A DNA stretch of 64,000 bases from Chromohalobacter moromii (GCF_023091865.1 NZ_JAHXDI010000003.1:372001-436000); one strand, 5' to 3'. Shown: positions 1 through 14,335, counted from the stretch's first letter. Numbers and translations are program-made. Notes: generated from the letters alone by a model not told the origin.

Positions 1-1
1 G

Positions 2-466
2 TTTCCCCACCTGTCGGTGCATGCCAACGTCACGCTGGCGCCGGAGAAAGTACGTGGGCTCAACAACGCCAAGGCCCGGGAAATCGCCGATCGACTGCTC
101 GATCGCGTGGGCATCAGCAATCAAGCCGACAAGTATCCTAGCCAGCTCTCCGGGGGCCAGCAGCAGCGTGTCGCCTTGGCACGCGCATTGGCCATGGAAC
201 CGCGGCTGATGCTATTCGATGAACCCACCTCGGCTCTCGACCCGGAAATGATCGGCGAAGTACTCGATGCCATGCGTGAACTGGCCAATGAAGGCATGAC
301 GATGATGATCGTGACCCACGAGATGGGCTTTGCACGCGAGGTCGCCGATCGCGTCATCTTCGTGCATGACGGGCGCATCGTCGAAGAAGGCACGCCACAA
401 GAAGTCTTCGATCACCCTCACCACGAACGCACCCAAGCTTTCCTCTCCCGCGTTCTCAAGCACTAG
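2..466 (+). CDS. Polar amino-acid ABC transporter ATP-binding protein (5' end outside window)
   Basis: This is the C-terminal 154 codons of an ABC ATPase; the Walker A half lies left of the window. Visible in order are the signature [15 protein letters not shown], Walker B with the catalytic Glu (LMLFDEP), the D-loop SALDP and the switch histidine in VTHEMGF. The short tail ending in [14 protein letters not shown] is typical of the GlnQ/HisP/AapP family, which energises uptake of polar amino acids at the inner membrane. The exact substrate cannot be told because the partner permease and binding protein are outside the window. The reading frame is open from base 2. A hairpin terminator follows at 511-536. 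Confidence 0.9.
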   Translation, partial: FPHLSVHANVTLAPEKVRGLNNAKAREIADRLLDRVGISNQADKYPSQLSGGQQQRVALARALAMEPRLMLFDEPTSALDPEMIGEVLDAMRELANEGMTMMIVTHEMGFAREVADRVIFVHDGRIVEEGTPQEVFDHPHHERTQAFLSRVLKH

Positions 467-510
467 CTTTTTGTTCTCGAACATCAAATAACGCTCCCAC
501 CTCACGATCA

Positions 511-545
511 CGCGGCGACCTCCAAGGGTCGCCGCGCTTCATTTC
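511..545 (+). terminator. Probable terminator after the ABC ATPase gene
   Basis: A perfect 10-bp stem, CGCGGCGACC (511-520) and GGTCGCCGCG (527-536), has a 6-nt loop and is followed by the weakly T-rich CTTCATTTCC. The position 45 bp after the stop codon fits a factor-independent terminator, though the U tract is poor. Confidence 0.6.
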
Positions 546-559
546 CACATTCACAGGGC

Positions 560-990
560 GATTTTTTGCCTGTGCATAACATTGATGTCATAACCCGCTC
601 ATTTTCGTCACCAGCCCCGTCATGCGGGGGTTAAGAGGCAACGCCGACAAATGTTGACCACTATGGGCGAAGCCCTGGTATGTGCCTGGGGACAAGTAGT
701 GAACGATCTGGCGTGTGGATAAGCCCCCCTTCCATCCACAGGCCATCCCCCGTTCCCGCGCAGGCTGTTGGCGCTTTTTCCGATCAAGAGTGAACAGCGT
801 AACAAGCTTTCAACACTCGAATTTTTCCACTTATCCCCAGATTTTTCCGATACCAGTAATAACAACAACAACAGAACTTCTTTTAAATTCTATATTGTTA
901 TTAATAAGAGACCCGATGAGGAGCCAACCCACTGGCAATCCATGTGTGGAAAACCCTGACGGTTACTCACAAGGGGTTTATACTGTCCGG
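560..990. other. oriC: Candidate chromosomal replication origin (oriC) beside mnmG
   Basis: This is a gene-free stretch of about 600 bp immediately upstream of mnmG (gidA) and the parAB genes. Two matches to the DnaA-box consensus TTATNCACA lie on the minus strand: TGTGCATAA at 571-579 and TGTGGATAA at 714-722. Near matches are TTATCCCCA at 831-839 and TGTGGAAAA at 945-953, with weaker ones at 732-740 and 963-971. An AT-rich stretch at about 875-910, including a run of TTAAATTCTATATTG, could be the unwinding element. Placement next to gidA is the E. coli-type arrangement. The rest of the gap shows no credible coding frame. Confidence 0.72.
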
Positions 991-998
991 CTATTTGC

Positions 999-1027
999 CA
1001 AGCTTCATCGCCTGACGATGAAGCTTG
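999..1027 (+). promoter_or_regulatory. Perfect 12-bp hairpin in the mnmG leader
   Basis: CAAGCTTCATCG (999-1010) is followed by the loop CCTGA and the exact complement CGATGAAGCTTG (1016-1027). It ends 45 bp before the mnmG start. No T run follows, so it is not a classical terminator for transcription towards mnmG. It may be an RNA structure in the leader or a protein site between oriC and mnmG; the role is unknown. Confidence 0.6.
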
Positions 1028-1072
1028 CCGACATGCACGACCGCAGCCATACGCTGCGATTCGAGGTGTAAC

Positions 1073-2968
1073 GTGGATTATCCAGACCGCTTTGATGTCA
1101 TCGTCATCGGCGGGGGCCATGCGGGGACCGAAGCCGCACTGGCTGCCGCTCGCATGGGCTGTCAGACGCTATTGCTGACGCATAACATCGAGACGCTCGG
1201 CCAGATGTCCTGCAATCCCGCCATCGGTGGGATTGGCAAGAGCCATCTGGTCAAAGAAATCGATGCCTTAGGCGGCGCCATGGCGCATGCCACCGATCTC
1301 GGCGGCATTCAGTTCCGTGTACTCAATGCCCGCAAGGGTCCCGCCGTGCGTGCCACTAGAGCCCAAGCCGATCGCGTCCGCTACAAGGCCGCGATTCGTA
1401 GCCAACTGGAAAACCAGCCGCATCTGACGCTCTTCCAACAGGCCGCTGACGACTTGATCGTCGATGGCGATACGGTGCGAGGCGTCGTTACGCAGACGGG
1501 TATCCGGGTCTATGGCGAGAGCGTGGTGCTGTGCACGGGTACCTTCCTCGGCGGCGTTATCCACATCGGGTTGGACAATCACTCCGGTGGGCGGGCCGGG
1601 GATCCGTCCTCCAACGCCTTGGCACAACGCCTGCGTGCCCTGCCATTCAACGTCGATCGGCTCAAGACCGGAACGCCGCCGCGCTTGGATGCCAAAAGCG
1701 TGGATTTCTCGGTACTCGAGACCCAACCGGGCGATACGCCGACCCCGGTGATGTCATATCTCGGCAACCGCGAGCAGCATCCGCGCCAGATGAACTGCCA
1801 CATCGCGCATACCAACGCCCGTACCCACGAGATCATTCACGCCAATCTCGAACGCTCGCCGATGTATTCCGGCGTCATCGGGGGCGTCGGGCCGCGCTAT
1901 TGCCCGTCCATCGAAGACAAGGTGAACCGCTTCGCGGACAAATCGAGTCATCAGATCTTCGTCGAGCCCGAAGGCCTCGATACCCACGAGCTCTATCCCA
2001 ACGGGATCTCGACGTCGCTGCCCTTCGACGTGCAGTTCCAGGTGGTGCGTTCGATCAAAGGCTTCGAGAACGCGCACATCACGCGTCCCGGTTATGCCAT
2101 CGAATATGATTTCTTCGATCCACGCGATCTGCGTCACTCGTTGGAAACCAAATTTATCCACAACCTGTTCTTCGCCGGTCAGATCAACGGCACCACCGGT
2201 TACGAGGAAGCTGCCGCCCAGGGCTTGCTGGCCGGGCTCAACGCCGCACGACGCGCCCAGGGGCAGGATGCCTGGTCACCGCGCCGTGACGAGGCTTATC
2301 TCGGGGTGCTGGTCGATGACCTGATCACCATGGGCACCCAGGAGCCTTACCGCATGTTCACGTCGCGGGCCGAGCATCGCTTGCTGCTACGCGAGGATAA
2401 TGCCGACTTGCGTCTCACCGAGATTGGGCGGGAACTGGGGCTCGTCGACGACGAGCGTTGGCAGCGTTTTTCCACCAAGCGCGAGGCCATTGCTCGCGAA
2501 TCCGAACGCTTGCGGGATACCTGGGTACAACCCCAGAGCGAGCTGGCCCAGCGCCTGTCAAGCAAGCTCGACAAGCCGTTGGCTCGCGAATATCGCCTTG
2601 CGGATCTACTCAAGCGTCCCGAACTGACGCATGCCGACCTCGACGACGAGGCGCCTGCGCTCGATCCCAGCGTCGCCGAGCAGGTCCAGATCCAGGCCAA
2701 GTACCAGGGATACATCGCGCGTCAGCAAGACGAGATCGAGCGTCTGCGCCGCCATGAGACACTGCGTCTGCCCGAAGATCTGGACTACGCACGCATCGAC
2801 GGCCTCTCCCACGAGATCCGTCAGAAGCTCGAGGCTGCGCGACCTGAGACGCTGGCGCAGGCGGGACGTATCTCCGGTGTCACCCCGGCGGCCGTGTCGC
2901 TATTGCTGGTACATCTCAAGAAGCGTCGCCTGATCGATGAACAGTCTCTTCAGGCGGCCAACGCATGA
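1073..2968 (+). CDS. mnmG: tRNA uridine-5-carboxymethylaminomethyl modification enzyme MnmG (GidA)
   Basis: FAD-dependent enzyme that works with MnmE to place the cmnm5 group on the wobble uridine of several tRNAs, in the cytoplasm. I chose the GTG at 1073, preceded by GAGGT at 1063-1067, which gives 631 residues, the usual family length. The Rossmann FAD motif GGGHAG sits at residues 13-18. The family blocks [17 protein letters not shown] and the C-terminal helical domain with the ending [17 protein letters not shown] are present. Its stop codon overlaps the rsmG start (ATGA). It lies directly downstream of the oriC-like region, as gidA does in E. coli. Confidence 0.97.
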   Translation: MDYPDRFDVIVIGGGHAGTEAALAAARMGCQTLLLTHNIETLGQMSCNPAIGGIGKSHLVKEIDALGGAMAHATDLGGIQFRVLNARKGPAVRATRAQADRVRYKAAIRSQLENQPHLTLFQQAADDLIVDGDTVRGVVTQTGIRVYGESVVLCTGTFLGGVIHIGLDNHSGGRAGDPSSNALAQRLRALPFNVDRLKTGTPPRLDAKSVDFSVLETQPGDTPTPVMSYLGNREQHPRQMNCHIAHTNARTHEIIHANLERSPMYSGVIGGVGPRYCPSIEDKVNRFADKSSHQIFVEPEGLDTHELYPNGISTSLPFDVQFQVVRSIKGFENAHITRPGYAIEYDFFDPRDLRHSLETKFIHNLFFAGQINGTTGYEEAAAQGLLAGLNAARRAQGQDAWSPRRDEAYLGVLVDDLITMGTQEPYRMFTSRAEHRLLLREDNADLRLTEIGRELGLVDDERWQRFSTKREAIARESERLRDTWVQPQSELAQRLSSKLDKPLAREYRLADLLKRPELTHADLDDEAPALDPSVAEQVQIQAKYQGYIARQQDEIERLRRHETLRLPEDLDYARIDGLSHEIRQKLEAARPETLAQAGRISGVTPAAVSLLLVHLKKRRLIDEQSLQAANA

Positions 2969-3591
2969 CCCCAGCTTGTGAAACACGCCTCGATACCGGT
3001 CTCGCCGCGCTCGGGGTGGAGGTCGATGCCATTGCCCGTGAACGCCTGTTGGCGTTGCTCGCGTTGTTGCACAAGTGGAACCGCGCCTATAACCTCACCG
3101 CGGTACGCGATCCTGAGCAGATGGTCACCCGCCATCTGCTCGATAGCGCCAGCATCGCGGCCGCCGTGCGCGGTCCGACGCTGCTCGATGTCGGCGCGGG
3201 CGCCGGATTGCCTGGCTTGGTATTGGCGATCCTCGATCCTCGCTTGATGGTTACCATGCTCGACGGCAATGGCAAAAAAGTACGCTTTCAGCGCCAGGCC
3301 ATTCTAGAGTTGGGGCTGGATAACGTCACGCCGGTGCAAGCGCGGGTCGAAACCTTCGAGCATGGCGGTTTCGATCAGATCGTATCGCGGGCCTTCGCCG
3401 ATCTGGCGACCTTCCTCACGCTAACGCGCCCCTTGTTGGCCGAGGATGGCGAATGGTTGGCGATGAAGGGGCGTGATGTGGAGACGGAGCTTGCCGCCTT
3501 GCCGAGCGAGGTGACACTCGTTGAAAACCGCCTGCTGGCGGTGCCGGGCGATGAGGCGCAACGTGTGCTCGTGCGCCTGCGACATAGTTGA
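2965..3591 (+). CDS. rsmG: 16S rRNA (guanine-527-N7) methyltransferase RsmG
   Basis: Methylates N7 of G527 in 16S rRNA using SAM. The 208-residue product has the expected length. The SAM-binding motif [18 protein letters not shown], is at about residues 73-89, followed by [12 protein letters not shown], where RsmG holds the adenosyl group. The gene overlaps mnmG by 4 bp, so the two are probably translationally coupled. It is followed 50 bp later by parA, the usual gidA-gidB-parA-parB order. Confidence 0.97.
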   Translation: MTPACETRLDTGLAALGVEVDAIARERLLALLALLHKWNRAYNLTAVRDPEQMVTRHLLDSASIAAAVRGPTLLDVGAGAGLPGLVLAILDPRLMVTMLDGNGKKVRFQRQAILELGLDNVTPVQARVETFEHGGFDQIVSRAFADLATFLTLTRPLLAEDGEWLAMKGRDVETELAALPSEVTLVENRLLAVPGDEAQRVLVRLRHS

Positions 3592-3641
3592 ATGCCACCA
3601 GCGCTGCCGTTTTCGGGCGTTGTCGATAATGGGAGTCGATC

Positions 3642-4409
3642 GTGACCAAGATAATCGCCTTGACCAACCAGAAGGGGGGCGTTGGCAAGACCACCACCGC
3701 GGTCAATCTCGCGGCCTGTCTCGCCGCGCTGGACAGGCGGGTCCTATTGGTCGACCTCGATCCCCAGGGACATGCCACCATGGGCAGTGGCATCGACAAG
3801 CACGAACTCGATGGCAGCGTGCTCGAGGTATTGCTCGAGGGACGACGTGCCAGCGAGGTCATCCTCGACTGCCCCGACGCTGGCTATGCCCTGCTGCCTG
3901 GCAACGGCGACCTGACCGCCGCCGAGGTCGACCTCCTCGACCGCGACGGTCGTGAGCGTTGTCTAGGAGAGGCCCTGGGCAGCGCAGCGGCCAGCTACGA
4001 CGTGGTGATCATCGACTGTCCGCCGTCTCTCAACATGCTGACCGTCAATGCCTTGACCGCGGCGGACGGGGTGTTGATTCCCCTGCAATGCGAATTCTAT
4101 GCCCTGGAAGGGCTCTCGGCGCTTCTGGATACCGTCGAACAGATCCAGGCCAGCGTGAACCCGTCGCTGGAGGTGTTCGGCATCGTGCGCACCATGTACG
4201 ACGCCCGCAATAGCCTGACGCGCGACGTCAGCAAGCAATTGAGCCAATATTTCGGTGATACCTTGCTCAAGGCGACCATTCCGCGCAACGTTCGCGTCGC
4301 CGAGGCGCCGAGCCATGGCTTGCCGGTGACCAAGTATGCGCGCCTGTCGCGTGGGAGCCAGGCCCATCGGGTGTTGGCCAAGGAACTGATCCGCCGCCTG
4401 GCGCTATGA
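3642..4409 (+). CDS. parA: Chromosome-partitioning ATPase ParA (Soj)
   Basis: A deviant-Walker ATPase that moves the ParB-parS complex away from the origin after replication. The start is a GTG preceded by GGGAG at 3631-3635 and gives 255 residues. The deviant Walker A KGGVGKTT is at residues 11-18 with the signature lysine at 12. The Walker B region reads VVIIDCPPSL. There is no N-terminal DNA-binding domain, so this is the small chromosomal type rather than the large plasmid type. parB follows 40 bp downstream. Confidence 0.96.
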   Translation: MTKIIALTNQKGGVGKTTTAVNLAACLAALDRRVLLVDLDPQGHATMGSGIDKHELDGSVLEVLLEGRRASEVILDCPDAGYALLPGNGDLTAAEVDLLDRDGRERCLGEALGSAAASYDVVIIDCPPSLNMLTVNALTAADGVLIPLQCEFYALEGLSALLDTVEQIQASVNPSLEVFGIVRTMYDARNSLTRDVSKQLSQYFGDTLLKATIPRNVRVAEAPSHGLPVTKYARLSRGSQAHRVLAKELIRRLAL

Positions 4410-4449
4410 TGCGTCCCAGGCGAGTGGGAGACGAATCGAGGGAATACTT

Positions 4450-5373
4450 ATGACGCGCAAACGCGCACTGGGACGCGGCCTGGATGCCTTGATCGGTGCA
4501 GGCGCGCGTCAACGCGATACACTCGGCGATGACGCCATCGACGGCGACGTCGTGTTGGAGCCCGCTCAGGCCCCGGTTGCCAGCGAGGAGCACGAGCGCT
4601 TGATGCGCTTGCCGTTGGGACAACTGAGTCGAGGCAAGTATCAGCCACGGCGCGATATCCAGCCGGAGTCGCTCGAGGAACTGGCCGATTCGATTCGTGC
4701 CCAGGGCGTCATGCAACCCATCGTGGTTCGACCGATGGGCGAGTCTCGCTATGAGATCATCGCCGGCGAACGACGCTGGCGGGCGGCGCAATTGGCGGAG
4801 CTCGACGTCATCCCCGCCGTGGTGCGCGAAGTCAGCGACGAGGCCGCCCTCGCCTTGGCGCTGATCGAAAACATCCAGCGTGAAAACCTCAACCCAGTGG
4901 AAGAAGCCACGGCGCTGAAGCGTCTGCTCGACGACTTCGAACTCACGCAACAGCAGGTGGCCGATGCGGTGGGCAAATCGCGCGCGCAAGTGGCGAACCT
5001 ACTGCGTCTTTTGAGTCTCGACGAGGAAGTGCAGACCCTGCTAGAGCGCGGCGACCTGGACATGGGGCATGCACGTGCCCTGCTGACGCTTCCCGCCGCG
5101 CGTCAGCGTAGCATTGCGCGTGAAGTCGTCGAACGCGATCTAACCGTGCGCCAGACCGAGGCGTTGGCCAAGCAGAACGCCAGCGGCAAAGAGACTGCCA
5201 AGCCTGCGCCGAGCGCGTCGGGCAATACCGATGTGGCACGGCTCGAAACGCGTCTCGCCGAACTGCTGGGCGCACCGGTCAAGATCCAGCACGGGGCCTC
5301 CGGCAAGGGGCGTGTCACCATTCGCTACACTAGTCTCGACGAACTGGACGGTATTCTGGGGCATATTCAATGA
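4450..5373 (+). CDS. parB: Chromosome-partitioning CTPase/DNA-binding protein ParB (Spo0J)
   Basis: Binds parS sites near the origin and spreads as a CTP-dependent clamp, acting with ParA. The 307-residue product begins with RALGRGLDALIG, the short segment that contacts ParA. The CTP-binding ParB motif GERRWRAAQ is at residues 106-114, and ENIQRENLNPVEEA follows. A helix-turn-helix (TQQQVADAVGKSRAQVANLL) lies near residues 165-190, and a C-terminal dimerisation domain ends the protein. I could not find a canonical parS palindrome in the window, so its sites probably lie elsewhere. Confidence 0.96.
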   Translation: MTRKRALGRGLDALIGAGARQRDTLGDDAIDGDVVLEPAQAPVASEEHERLMRLPLGQLSRGKYQPRRDIQPESLEELADSIRAQGVMQPIVVRPMGESRYEIIAGERRWRAAQLAELDVIPAVVREVSDEAALALALIENIQRENLNPVEEATALKRLLDDFELTQQQVADAVGKSRAQVANLLRLLSLDEEVQTLLERGDLDMGHARALLTLPAARQRSIAREVVERDLTVRQTEALAKQNASGKETAKPAPSASGNTDVARLETRLAELLGAPVKIQHGASGKGRVTIRYTSLDELDGILGHIQ

Positions 5374-5600
5374 CGGGAGACAGCCGCGCGATGAGCGGCT
5401 AGTGTGACAAAATGCCGCAGTCAACGTTTAGCGCGTTAACGTTATTTATCGTCTTTTCGTGCCCCTTTAGTGGTAACGAGCTGACAGATCGCGCTAAATC
5501 GGCCCATGTTCTGTTGAAGGCCACTAGACCCTCCCCTATAATCCGCCAAGATTTGTCCGGGTGACGACACCAGCAACAAGAGGACGGCAAGACCGACGCC
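5374..5600 (+). promoter_or_regulatory. Leader of the ATP synthase operon, with palindromic site
   Basis: This 227-bp gap separates parB from atpI. Just after parB a weak hairpin (AGCCGC 5382-5387 with GCGGCT 5395-5400) may end parB transcription. At 5423-5443 there is a 21-bp near-palindrome whose outer six bases are AACGTT and AACGTT, around TAGCGCGTA-like bases. It may be an operator or an AT-rich upstream element. I could not pick a convincing -35/-10 pair. Confidence 0.4.
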
Positions 5601-6879
<1,279 letters not shown>

Positions 6880-6913
6880 CCGGTTTTCTCAACCCCAACC
6901 CCTTAAACCTTGA

Positions 6914-7180
<267 letters not shown>

Positions 7181-7245
7181 CTTCGCCGTTCGGCCCAAGG
7201 CCACGGTGACATTAACCCCAAACTTGTGAAGCGAGAGGTGCTGGC

Positions 7246-7716
7246 GTGAATCTGAACCTAACCCTGATCGGTCAGGCCATTGCTTTCGCGGTCTTCGTCT
7301 GGTTCTGCATGAAGTTTGTATGGCCACCGGTCATGCAGGCGCTGCAGGAGCGGCAAAAAAAGATCGCCGATGGCCTGGATGCGGCCAGCCGTGCGACTCG
7401 CGACCTTGAACTGGCTCAGGAGCAAGCAGCCGAGCAGTTGAAGGAGAGTAAGGAGCAGGCGGCCCAGATCATCGAGCAAGCCCATAAGCGGGCCAACCAG
7501 ATGATCGAGGAAGCGCGTGACAATGCCCGTCTCGAAGGGGAGCGCATGATCGAAAGCGCTCGCGGCGAGATCGAGCAGGAGACGCAGCGCGCTAAGGAAG
7601 AGTTGCGGACCCAGGTGGCGACACTCGCCATTCAGGGGGCCGAGCGCATCCTCGACTCCTCCATTGATGAAGCCAAGCATCGTGAGCTGGTCGACAAGCT
7701 CGCGGCCGAGCTCTGA
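7246..7716 (+). CDS. atpF: ATP synthase Fo subunit b
   Basis: Peripheral-stalk subunit linking the membrane part to F1. The 156-residue protein starts at a GTG preceded by GAGAGG. It has one N-terminal membrane helix (about residues 5-25, with [16 protein letters not shown]) followed by a long charged amphipathic helix that dimerises. The length equals the E. coli protein. It is followed 11 bp later by atpH. Confidence 0.96.
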   Translation: MNLNLTLIGQAIAFAVFVWFCMKFVWPPVMQALQERQKKIADGLDAASRATRDLELAQEQAAEQLKESKEQAAQIIEQAHKRANQMIEEARDNARLEGERMIESARGEIEQETQRAKEELRTQVATLAIQGAERILDSSIDEAKHRELVDKLAAEL

Positions 7717-7727
7717 GGAGGTGAGGC

Positions 7728-8264
7728 ATGGCTGAAACGTCTACCGTAGCTCGCCCGTACGCCAAGGCGGCGTTCGAGTATGCGCGCGACCAGCAGGCGC
7801 TTGAAGCCTGGTCCGGACAGCTGGCGACAGTGGCACAAGTAGTGTCTAACACTGAGTTCAAAGCCAAGGTAGTGGGCAACCCGAAACTGTCTCAAGAACA
7901 GAAAATCGAGTTGTTGCTCGATGTCTGCGGCGAACTCGACGAGTCGCTTTGCAACTTTCTCCGTACCGTTGGCTCGCACGGGCGGCTTGCCGCCCTCTCG
8001 GCGATCGCCGAGCAGTTCGACGCGCTGCGCGCTCAAGAAGAGAAGCGAGTGGATGTGACCATCGTCTCCGCCTTCGATCTGGATGCCGCACAGCAGGACA
8101 AGCTCGCGACTGCGCTGAAGAAGCGTCTCAACCGCGAAATCTCCATTACCACTCAGGTGGACCGTGCGCTGATGGGCGGCGCGATCCTACGTGCCGGCGA
8201 CACCGTCATCGACGGCTCGGTACGCGGTCGATTGAACCGTCTACGTGACGCACTTTCCGCTTGA
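7728..8264 (+). CDS. atpH: ATP synthase F1 subunit delta
   Basis: Joins the peripheral stalk to the top of the alpha3beta3 head. The 178-residue product starts with [15 protein letters not shown], the hallmark N-terminal helix of the family. It ends with [20 protein letters not shown], the conserved C-terminal block. A good ribosome site (GAGGAGGTGAGGC) precedes the ATG. Confidence 0.97.
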   Translation: MAETSTVARPYAKAAFEYARDQQALEAWSGQLATVAQVVSNTEFKAKVVGNPKLSQEQKIELLLDVCGELDESLCNFLRTVGSHGRLAALSAIAEQFDALRAQEEKRVDVTIVSAFDLDAAQQDKLATALKKRLNREISITTQVDRALMGGAILRAGDTVIDGSVRGRLNRLRDALSA

Positions 8265-8280
8265 GTTCGAGGGACATGGC

Positions 8281-9825
<1,545 letters not shown>

Positions 9826-9891
9826 TGCCAGGCCCGGTGATAGACCGGGCCGGCATGCCGGCTGAGCGGCTCGCAAGAGGGTGAGATCGAG

Positions 9892-10767
9892 ATGGCAGCT
9901 GCAAAAGAGATTCGCACCCAGATCGGGAGCATCAAGAACACGCAGAAGATCACCAGCGCCATGGAGATGGTCGCTGCGTCGAAGATGCGCAAGGCACAAG
10001 AGCGCATGACGGCCAGCCAACCATACGCCAAGCTGATCCGGCGCGTGGTGAGCCATATTGCCAAGGCCAACCCTGAATATCGTCATGAGTACATGATCGA
10101 GCGCGAGGTCAAGCGCGTGGGGTATATCGTGGTCTCCAGTGACCGCGGTCTGGCCGGCGGCCTGAACGTCAATGTGTTCAAGGCCGTGACGCGCGAAGCC
10201 AAGTATTGGCATGAACAGGGCGTCGAGGTCGATTATGCGGCCATCGGGTCCAAGGCCAATGTGTTCTTTCGCAACCATGGCGGCAATCTGGTGGCGGGCA
10301 AAAGCGGTCTGGGCGAGGCCCCGGCCGTCGATGACTTGATCGGGAGCGTCAGCGTCATGCTGAAGGCCTTCGATGAGGGACAACTGGATCGGCTTTACGT
10401 GGTGCATAACGAGTTCGTTAACACCATGACGCAGAAGCCTATCGTGCGACAGTTGCTCCCCTTGGTCGCCGAGGCGGATGACGACGAAGAAGAGACACGT
10501 GCCAGCGGCAGCTGGGACTACCTGTATGAGCCGGACGCCAAGACCCTGCTCGATCATTTGCTGGTGCGCTATGTGGAATCCCAGGTGTACCAGGCTGTGG
10601 TCGAGAATGCGGCCTGCGAGCAGGCGGCACGAATGATCGCGATGAAGAACGCGACCGACAATGCCGGCAATCTGATCGATGATCTGGAGTTGGTCTATAA
10701 CAAGGCCCGTCAGGCCGCGATCACCCAGGAGATTTCGGAGATCGTCGGCGGCGCCGCCGCCGTATGA
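9892..10767 (+). CDS. atpG: ATP synthase F1 subunit gamma
   Basis: The central rotor shaft that couples ring rotation to catalysis. The 291-residue protein has the paired coiled-coil termini: the N-terminal [20 protein letters not shown] and the C-terminal [20 protein letters not shown]. The mid-domain motif [14 protein letters not shown] corresponds to the conserved SDRGLCGGLN. An insert rich in acidic residues ([11 protein letters not shown]) lies near residue 200, a common feature of haloadapted proteins. Confidence 0.97.
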   Translation: MAAAKEIRTQIGSIKNTQKITSAMEMVAASKMRKAQERMTASQPYAKLIRRVVSHIAKANPEYRHEYMIEREVKRVGYIVVSSDRGLAGGLNVNVFKAVTREAKYWHEQGVEVDYAAIGSKANVFFRNHGGNLVAGKSGLGEAPAVDDLIGSVSVMLKAFDEGQLDRLYVVHNEFVNTMTQKPIVRQLLPLVAEADDDEEETRASGSWDYLYEPDAKTLLDHLLVRYVESQVYQAVVENAACEQAARMIAMKNATDNAGNLIDDLELVYNKARQAAITQEISEIVGGAAAV

Positions 10768-10770
10768 TGA

Positions 10771-12231
<1,461 letters not shown>

Positions 12232-12315
12232 GGCCATGCCCATTAGGGAGTGCAGGGCCGGCGCTGCCACGTGAGGCGCGCCGGGCCCGACGCTTCCATG
12301 AACGAGGAGATAGCG

Positions 12316-12741
12316 ATGGCTAGCTTCCAATGCGACATCGTCAGCGCCGAGAAGGCCATCTTCTCCGGCAATGCCGAGCAGCTAGTGGCGGCCGGCGTGT
12401 CGGGCGATCTGGGTATTCTGCGTGGTCACGCACCGCTGCTTACCGAACTCAAGCCGGGGCCGGTACGCGTGATGCGTGAAGGTGGTGAGGAAGAAGTGTA
12501 CTACGTGACTGGTGGCTTCCTGGAGGTCCAGTCGGAGGTGGTGTCGGTGTTGGCCGATACCGCCACGCGGGCGCACGATCTCGACGAGGCTGCGGCTGAA
12601 GAGGCGCGCCAGGAGGCCTTGCGGTCCATGGGCGACAAGCAGTCCGATCTCGACTACACCCGGGCGGCCGCCGAGTTGGCGGAAGCCGTGGCACAGTTGC
12701 GGACCATCCAGCAACTGCGCGAGAAGGGCAGTCGACGCTAG
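12316..12741 (+). CDS. atpC: ATP synthase F1 subunit epsilon
   Basis: Rotor subunit and inhibitor of ATP hydrolysis. The ATG at 12316 (MASFQCDIVSAEKAIFSG) follows GAGGAGATAGCG and yields 141 residues, close to the E. coli protein. The N-terminal beta-sandwich contains GVSGDLGILRGHAPLLTELK; the two C-terminal helices follow from about residue 88. This is the last gene of the operon and a terminator follows at once. Confidence 0.96.
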   Translation: MASFQCDIVSAEKAIFSGNAEQLVAAGVSGDLGILRGHAPLLTELKPGPVRVMREGGEEEVYYVTGGFLEVQSEVVSVLADTATRAHDLDEAAAEEARQEALRSMGDKQSDLDYTRAAAELAEAVAQLRTIQQLREKGSRR

Positions 12742-12766
12742 TCGGCGCACGCGATGCCACTGTCAT

Positions 12767-12793
12767 AAAGGCGACCCACGGGTCGCCTTTTTC
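12767..12793 (+). terminator. Terminator of the ATP synthase operon
   Basis: AAAGGCGACCC is followed after a very short loop by GGGTCGCCTTT and then TTTCG. Strong GC stem plus T run, 25 bp after the atpC stop codon. Confidence 0.85.
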
Positions 12794-12844
12794 GTGGATG
12801 CAATCCGTTAACCGCGAGTCACGGACGTTTACATATCGTGCCGA

Positions 12845-12890
12845 GACATGACGCATGTCGCTTGGTAGCACCTTCCGCCCGCCTTAGAAT
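12845..12890 (+). promoter_or_regulatory. glmU promoter with adjacent palindrome
   Basis: TTGGTA (12862-12867) and TAGAAT (12885-12890) are separated by 17 bp and lie 46 bp before the glmU start. Directly upstream is the perfect palindrome GACATG-ACG-CATGTC at 12845-12859, which could be an operator for an unidentified regulator. Confidence 0.6.
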
Positions 12891-12935
12891 ACGTCCATCT
12901 TCTTCTTCTTTAAGAGATGCATAGGAACAACTGCG

Positions 12936-14297
12936 ATGACGTTAGACGTGGTGATACTCGCCGCCGGCCAGGGAACGCGTATGCGTTCGGCCAAGCCCAA
13001 GGTTCTGCATCCGTTGGCGGGTAAGCCGATGGTGACGCACGTGCTGGATACCGCCGAGCAACTGGGCGCGACGCGCACGCACGTCGTGATCGGTCATGGT
13101 GCCGAGCAGGTCGAGGCTGAACTCAGTGGACGCGACGTAAATTTCGCTTTGCAGGCCGAGCAGAAGGGGACCGGTCATGCCGTAGCGCAGGCGCTAGATA
13201 ATATAGGCGACGCCAAGGTGCTGATCCTCTACGGCGATGTCCCGCTGATTCGTGCCGAGACTTTGGCGGCGTTGCTTGCTGAGGTGGATGAGACCCGCCT
13301 GGGGCTACTGACCGTGGAATTGGCCGATCCCAGCGGTTACGGACGAATCGTGCGCGATATCGATGGCCGCGTGACGGGCATTGTCGAACACAAGGAGGCC
13401 AACGAGGCCCAGCGCGCTATCACCGAATGCAATACGGGCATCGTTGCGGCCACCGCAGCGCAGCTCAAGCGCTGGTTACCTCGCCTCTCTGCCGAGAACG
13501 TTCAGGGCGAGTATTACCTGACCGACATCTTTGCCATGGCGGCGGCGGAAGGCATCGAGATCGCTACAGCCAGCCCCGCCTCGGCGTTGGAAGTCGAGGG
13601 CATCAACAACCGCTCGCAGATGGCGGCTCTGGAACGCGCCTATCAACGCGATCGAGCCGAACGTCTGCTGACCGAGGGCGTGGCGCTGGCCGATCCGACG
13701 CGCTTCGACTTGCGTGGCCGTCTTGATTGCGGTCATGACGTCTTCATCGACGTGGGCTGTGTGTTCGAGGGCGAGGTGACGCTCGGCAATGGCGTCAGCG
13801 TGGGCCCCTATACGCTGATTCGCGACAGCCATATTGCGGCGGAGACGGTCATCGAGGCGCATAGCATCATCGACGGCGCCGAGGTGGCATCACGCGCGCA
13901 CATCGGGCCCTTCGCACGCTTGCGTCCCGGCACGCGCCTGGCATGCGATAGCAAGATCGGCAACTTCGTCGAGACCAAGAACGCTGACGTTGGTGAAGGT
14001 AGCAAGATCAATCATTTGAGCTACGTCGGCGATGCTCGACTGGGGCGTGGCGTCAATATCGGCGCGGGCACCATCACTTGCAATTACGACGGCGCCAATA
14101 AACACCGCACCGACATCGGCGACGACGTCTTCGTGGGCTCCAATACGGCCTTGGTGGCGCCGGTATCGCTAGGCGATGGGGCGACGGTCGGAGCCGGATC
14201 GACCATCAACAAGAATGTCGATGCCGGGGCGTTGGCAGTGGCGCGCCCCCGCCAGACCACGCGTGCCAGTTGGCAACGGCCGCGTAAGTCTTCGTGA
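12936..14297 (+). CDS. glmU: Bifunctional N-acetylglucosamine-1-phosphate uridyltransferase / glucosamine-1-phosphate acetyltransferase
   Basis: Makes UDP-GlcNAc, the precursor of peptidoglycan and LPS, in two steps. The N-terminal pyrophosphorylase half begins with the nucleotide-binding LAAGQGTRMRSAKPKVLHPL. The C-terminal half is a left-handed beta-helix of hexapeptide repeats, including the active-site stretch HLSYVGDARLGRGVNIGAG. Length is 453 residues. The gene precedes a DeoR-type regulator and glmS, as in Pseudomonas. Confidence 0.97.
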   Translation: MTLDVVILAAGQGTRMRSAKPKVLHPLAGKPMVTHVLDTAEQLGATRTHVVIGHGAEQVEAELSGRDVNFALQAEQKGTGHAVAQALDNIGDAKVLILYGDVPLIRAETLAALLAEVDETRLGLLTVELADPSGYGRIVRDIDGRVTGIVEHKEANEAQRAITECNTGIVAATAAQLKRWLPRLSAENVQGEYYLTDIFAMAAAEGIEIATASPASALEVEGINNRSQMAALERAYQRDRAERLLTEGVALADPTRFDLRGRLDCGHDVFIDVGCVFEGEVTLGNGVSVGPYTLIRDSHIAAETVIEAHSIIDGAEVASRAHIGPFARLRPGTRLACDSKIGNFVETKNADVGEGSKINHLSYVGDARLGRGVNIGAGTITCNYDGANKHRTDIGDDVFVGSNTALVAPVSLGDGATVGAGSTINKNVDAGALAVARPRQTTRASWQRPRKSS

Positions 14298-14335
14298 ATG
14301 GCAAAGGGCGGCCCTCAGCGGTCGTCCTCTAGGCT

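Noticed and set aside
3642-5373. parS sites near parAB
   Set aside because: I looked for the 16-bp palindrome of the TGTTTCACGTGAAACA type in the first part of the window and found none I could defend.
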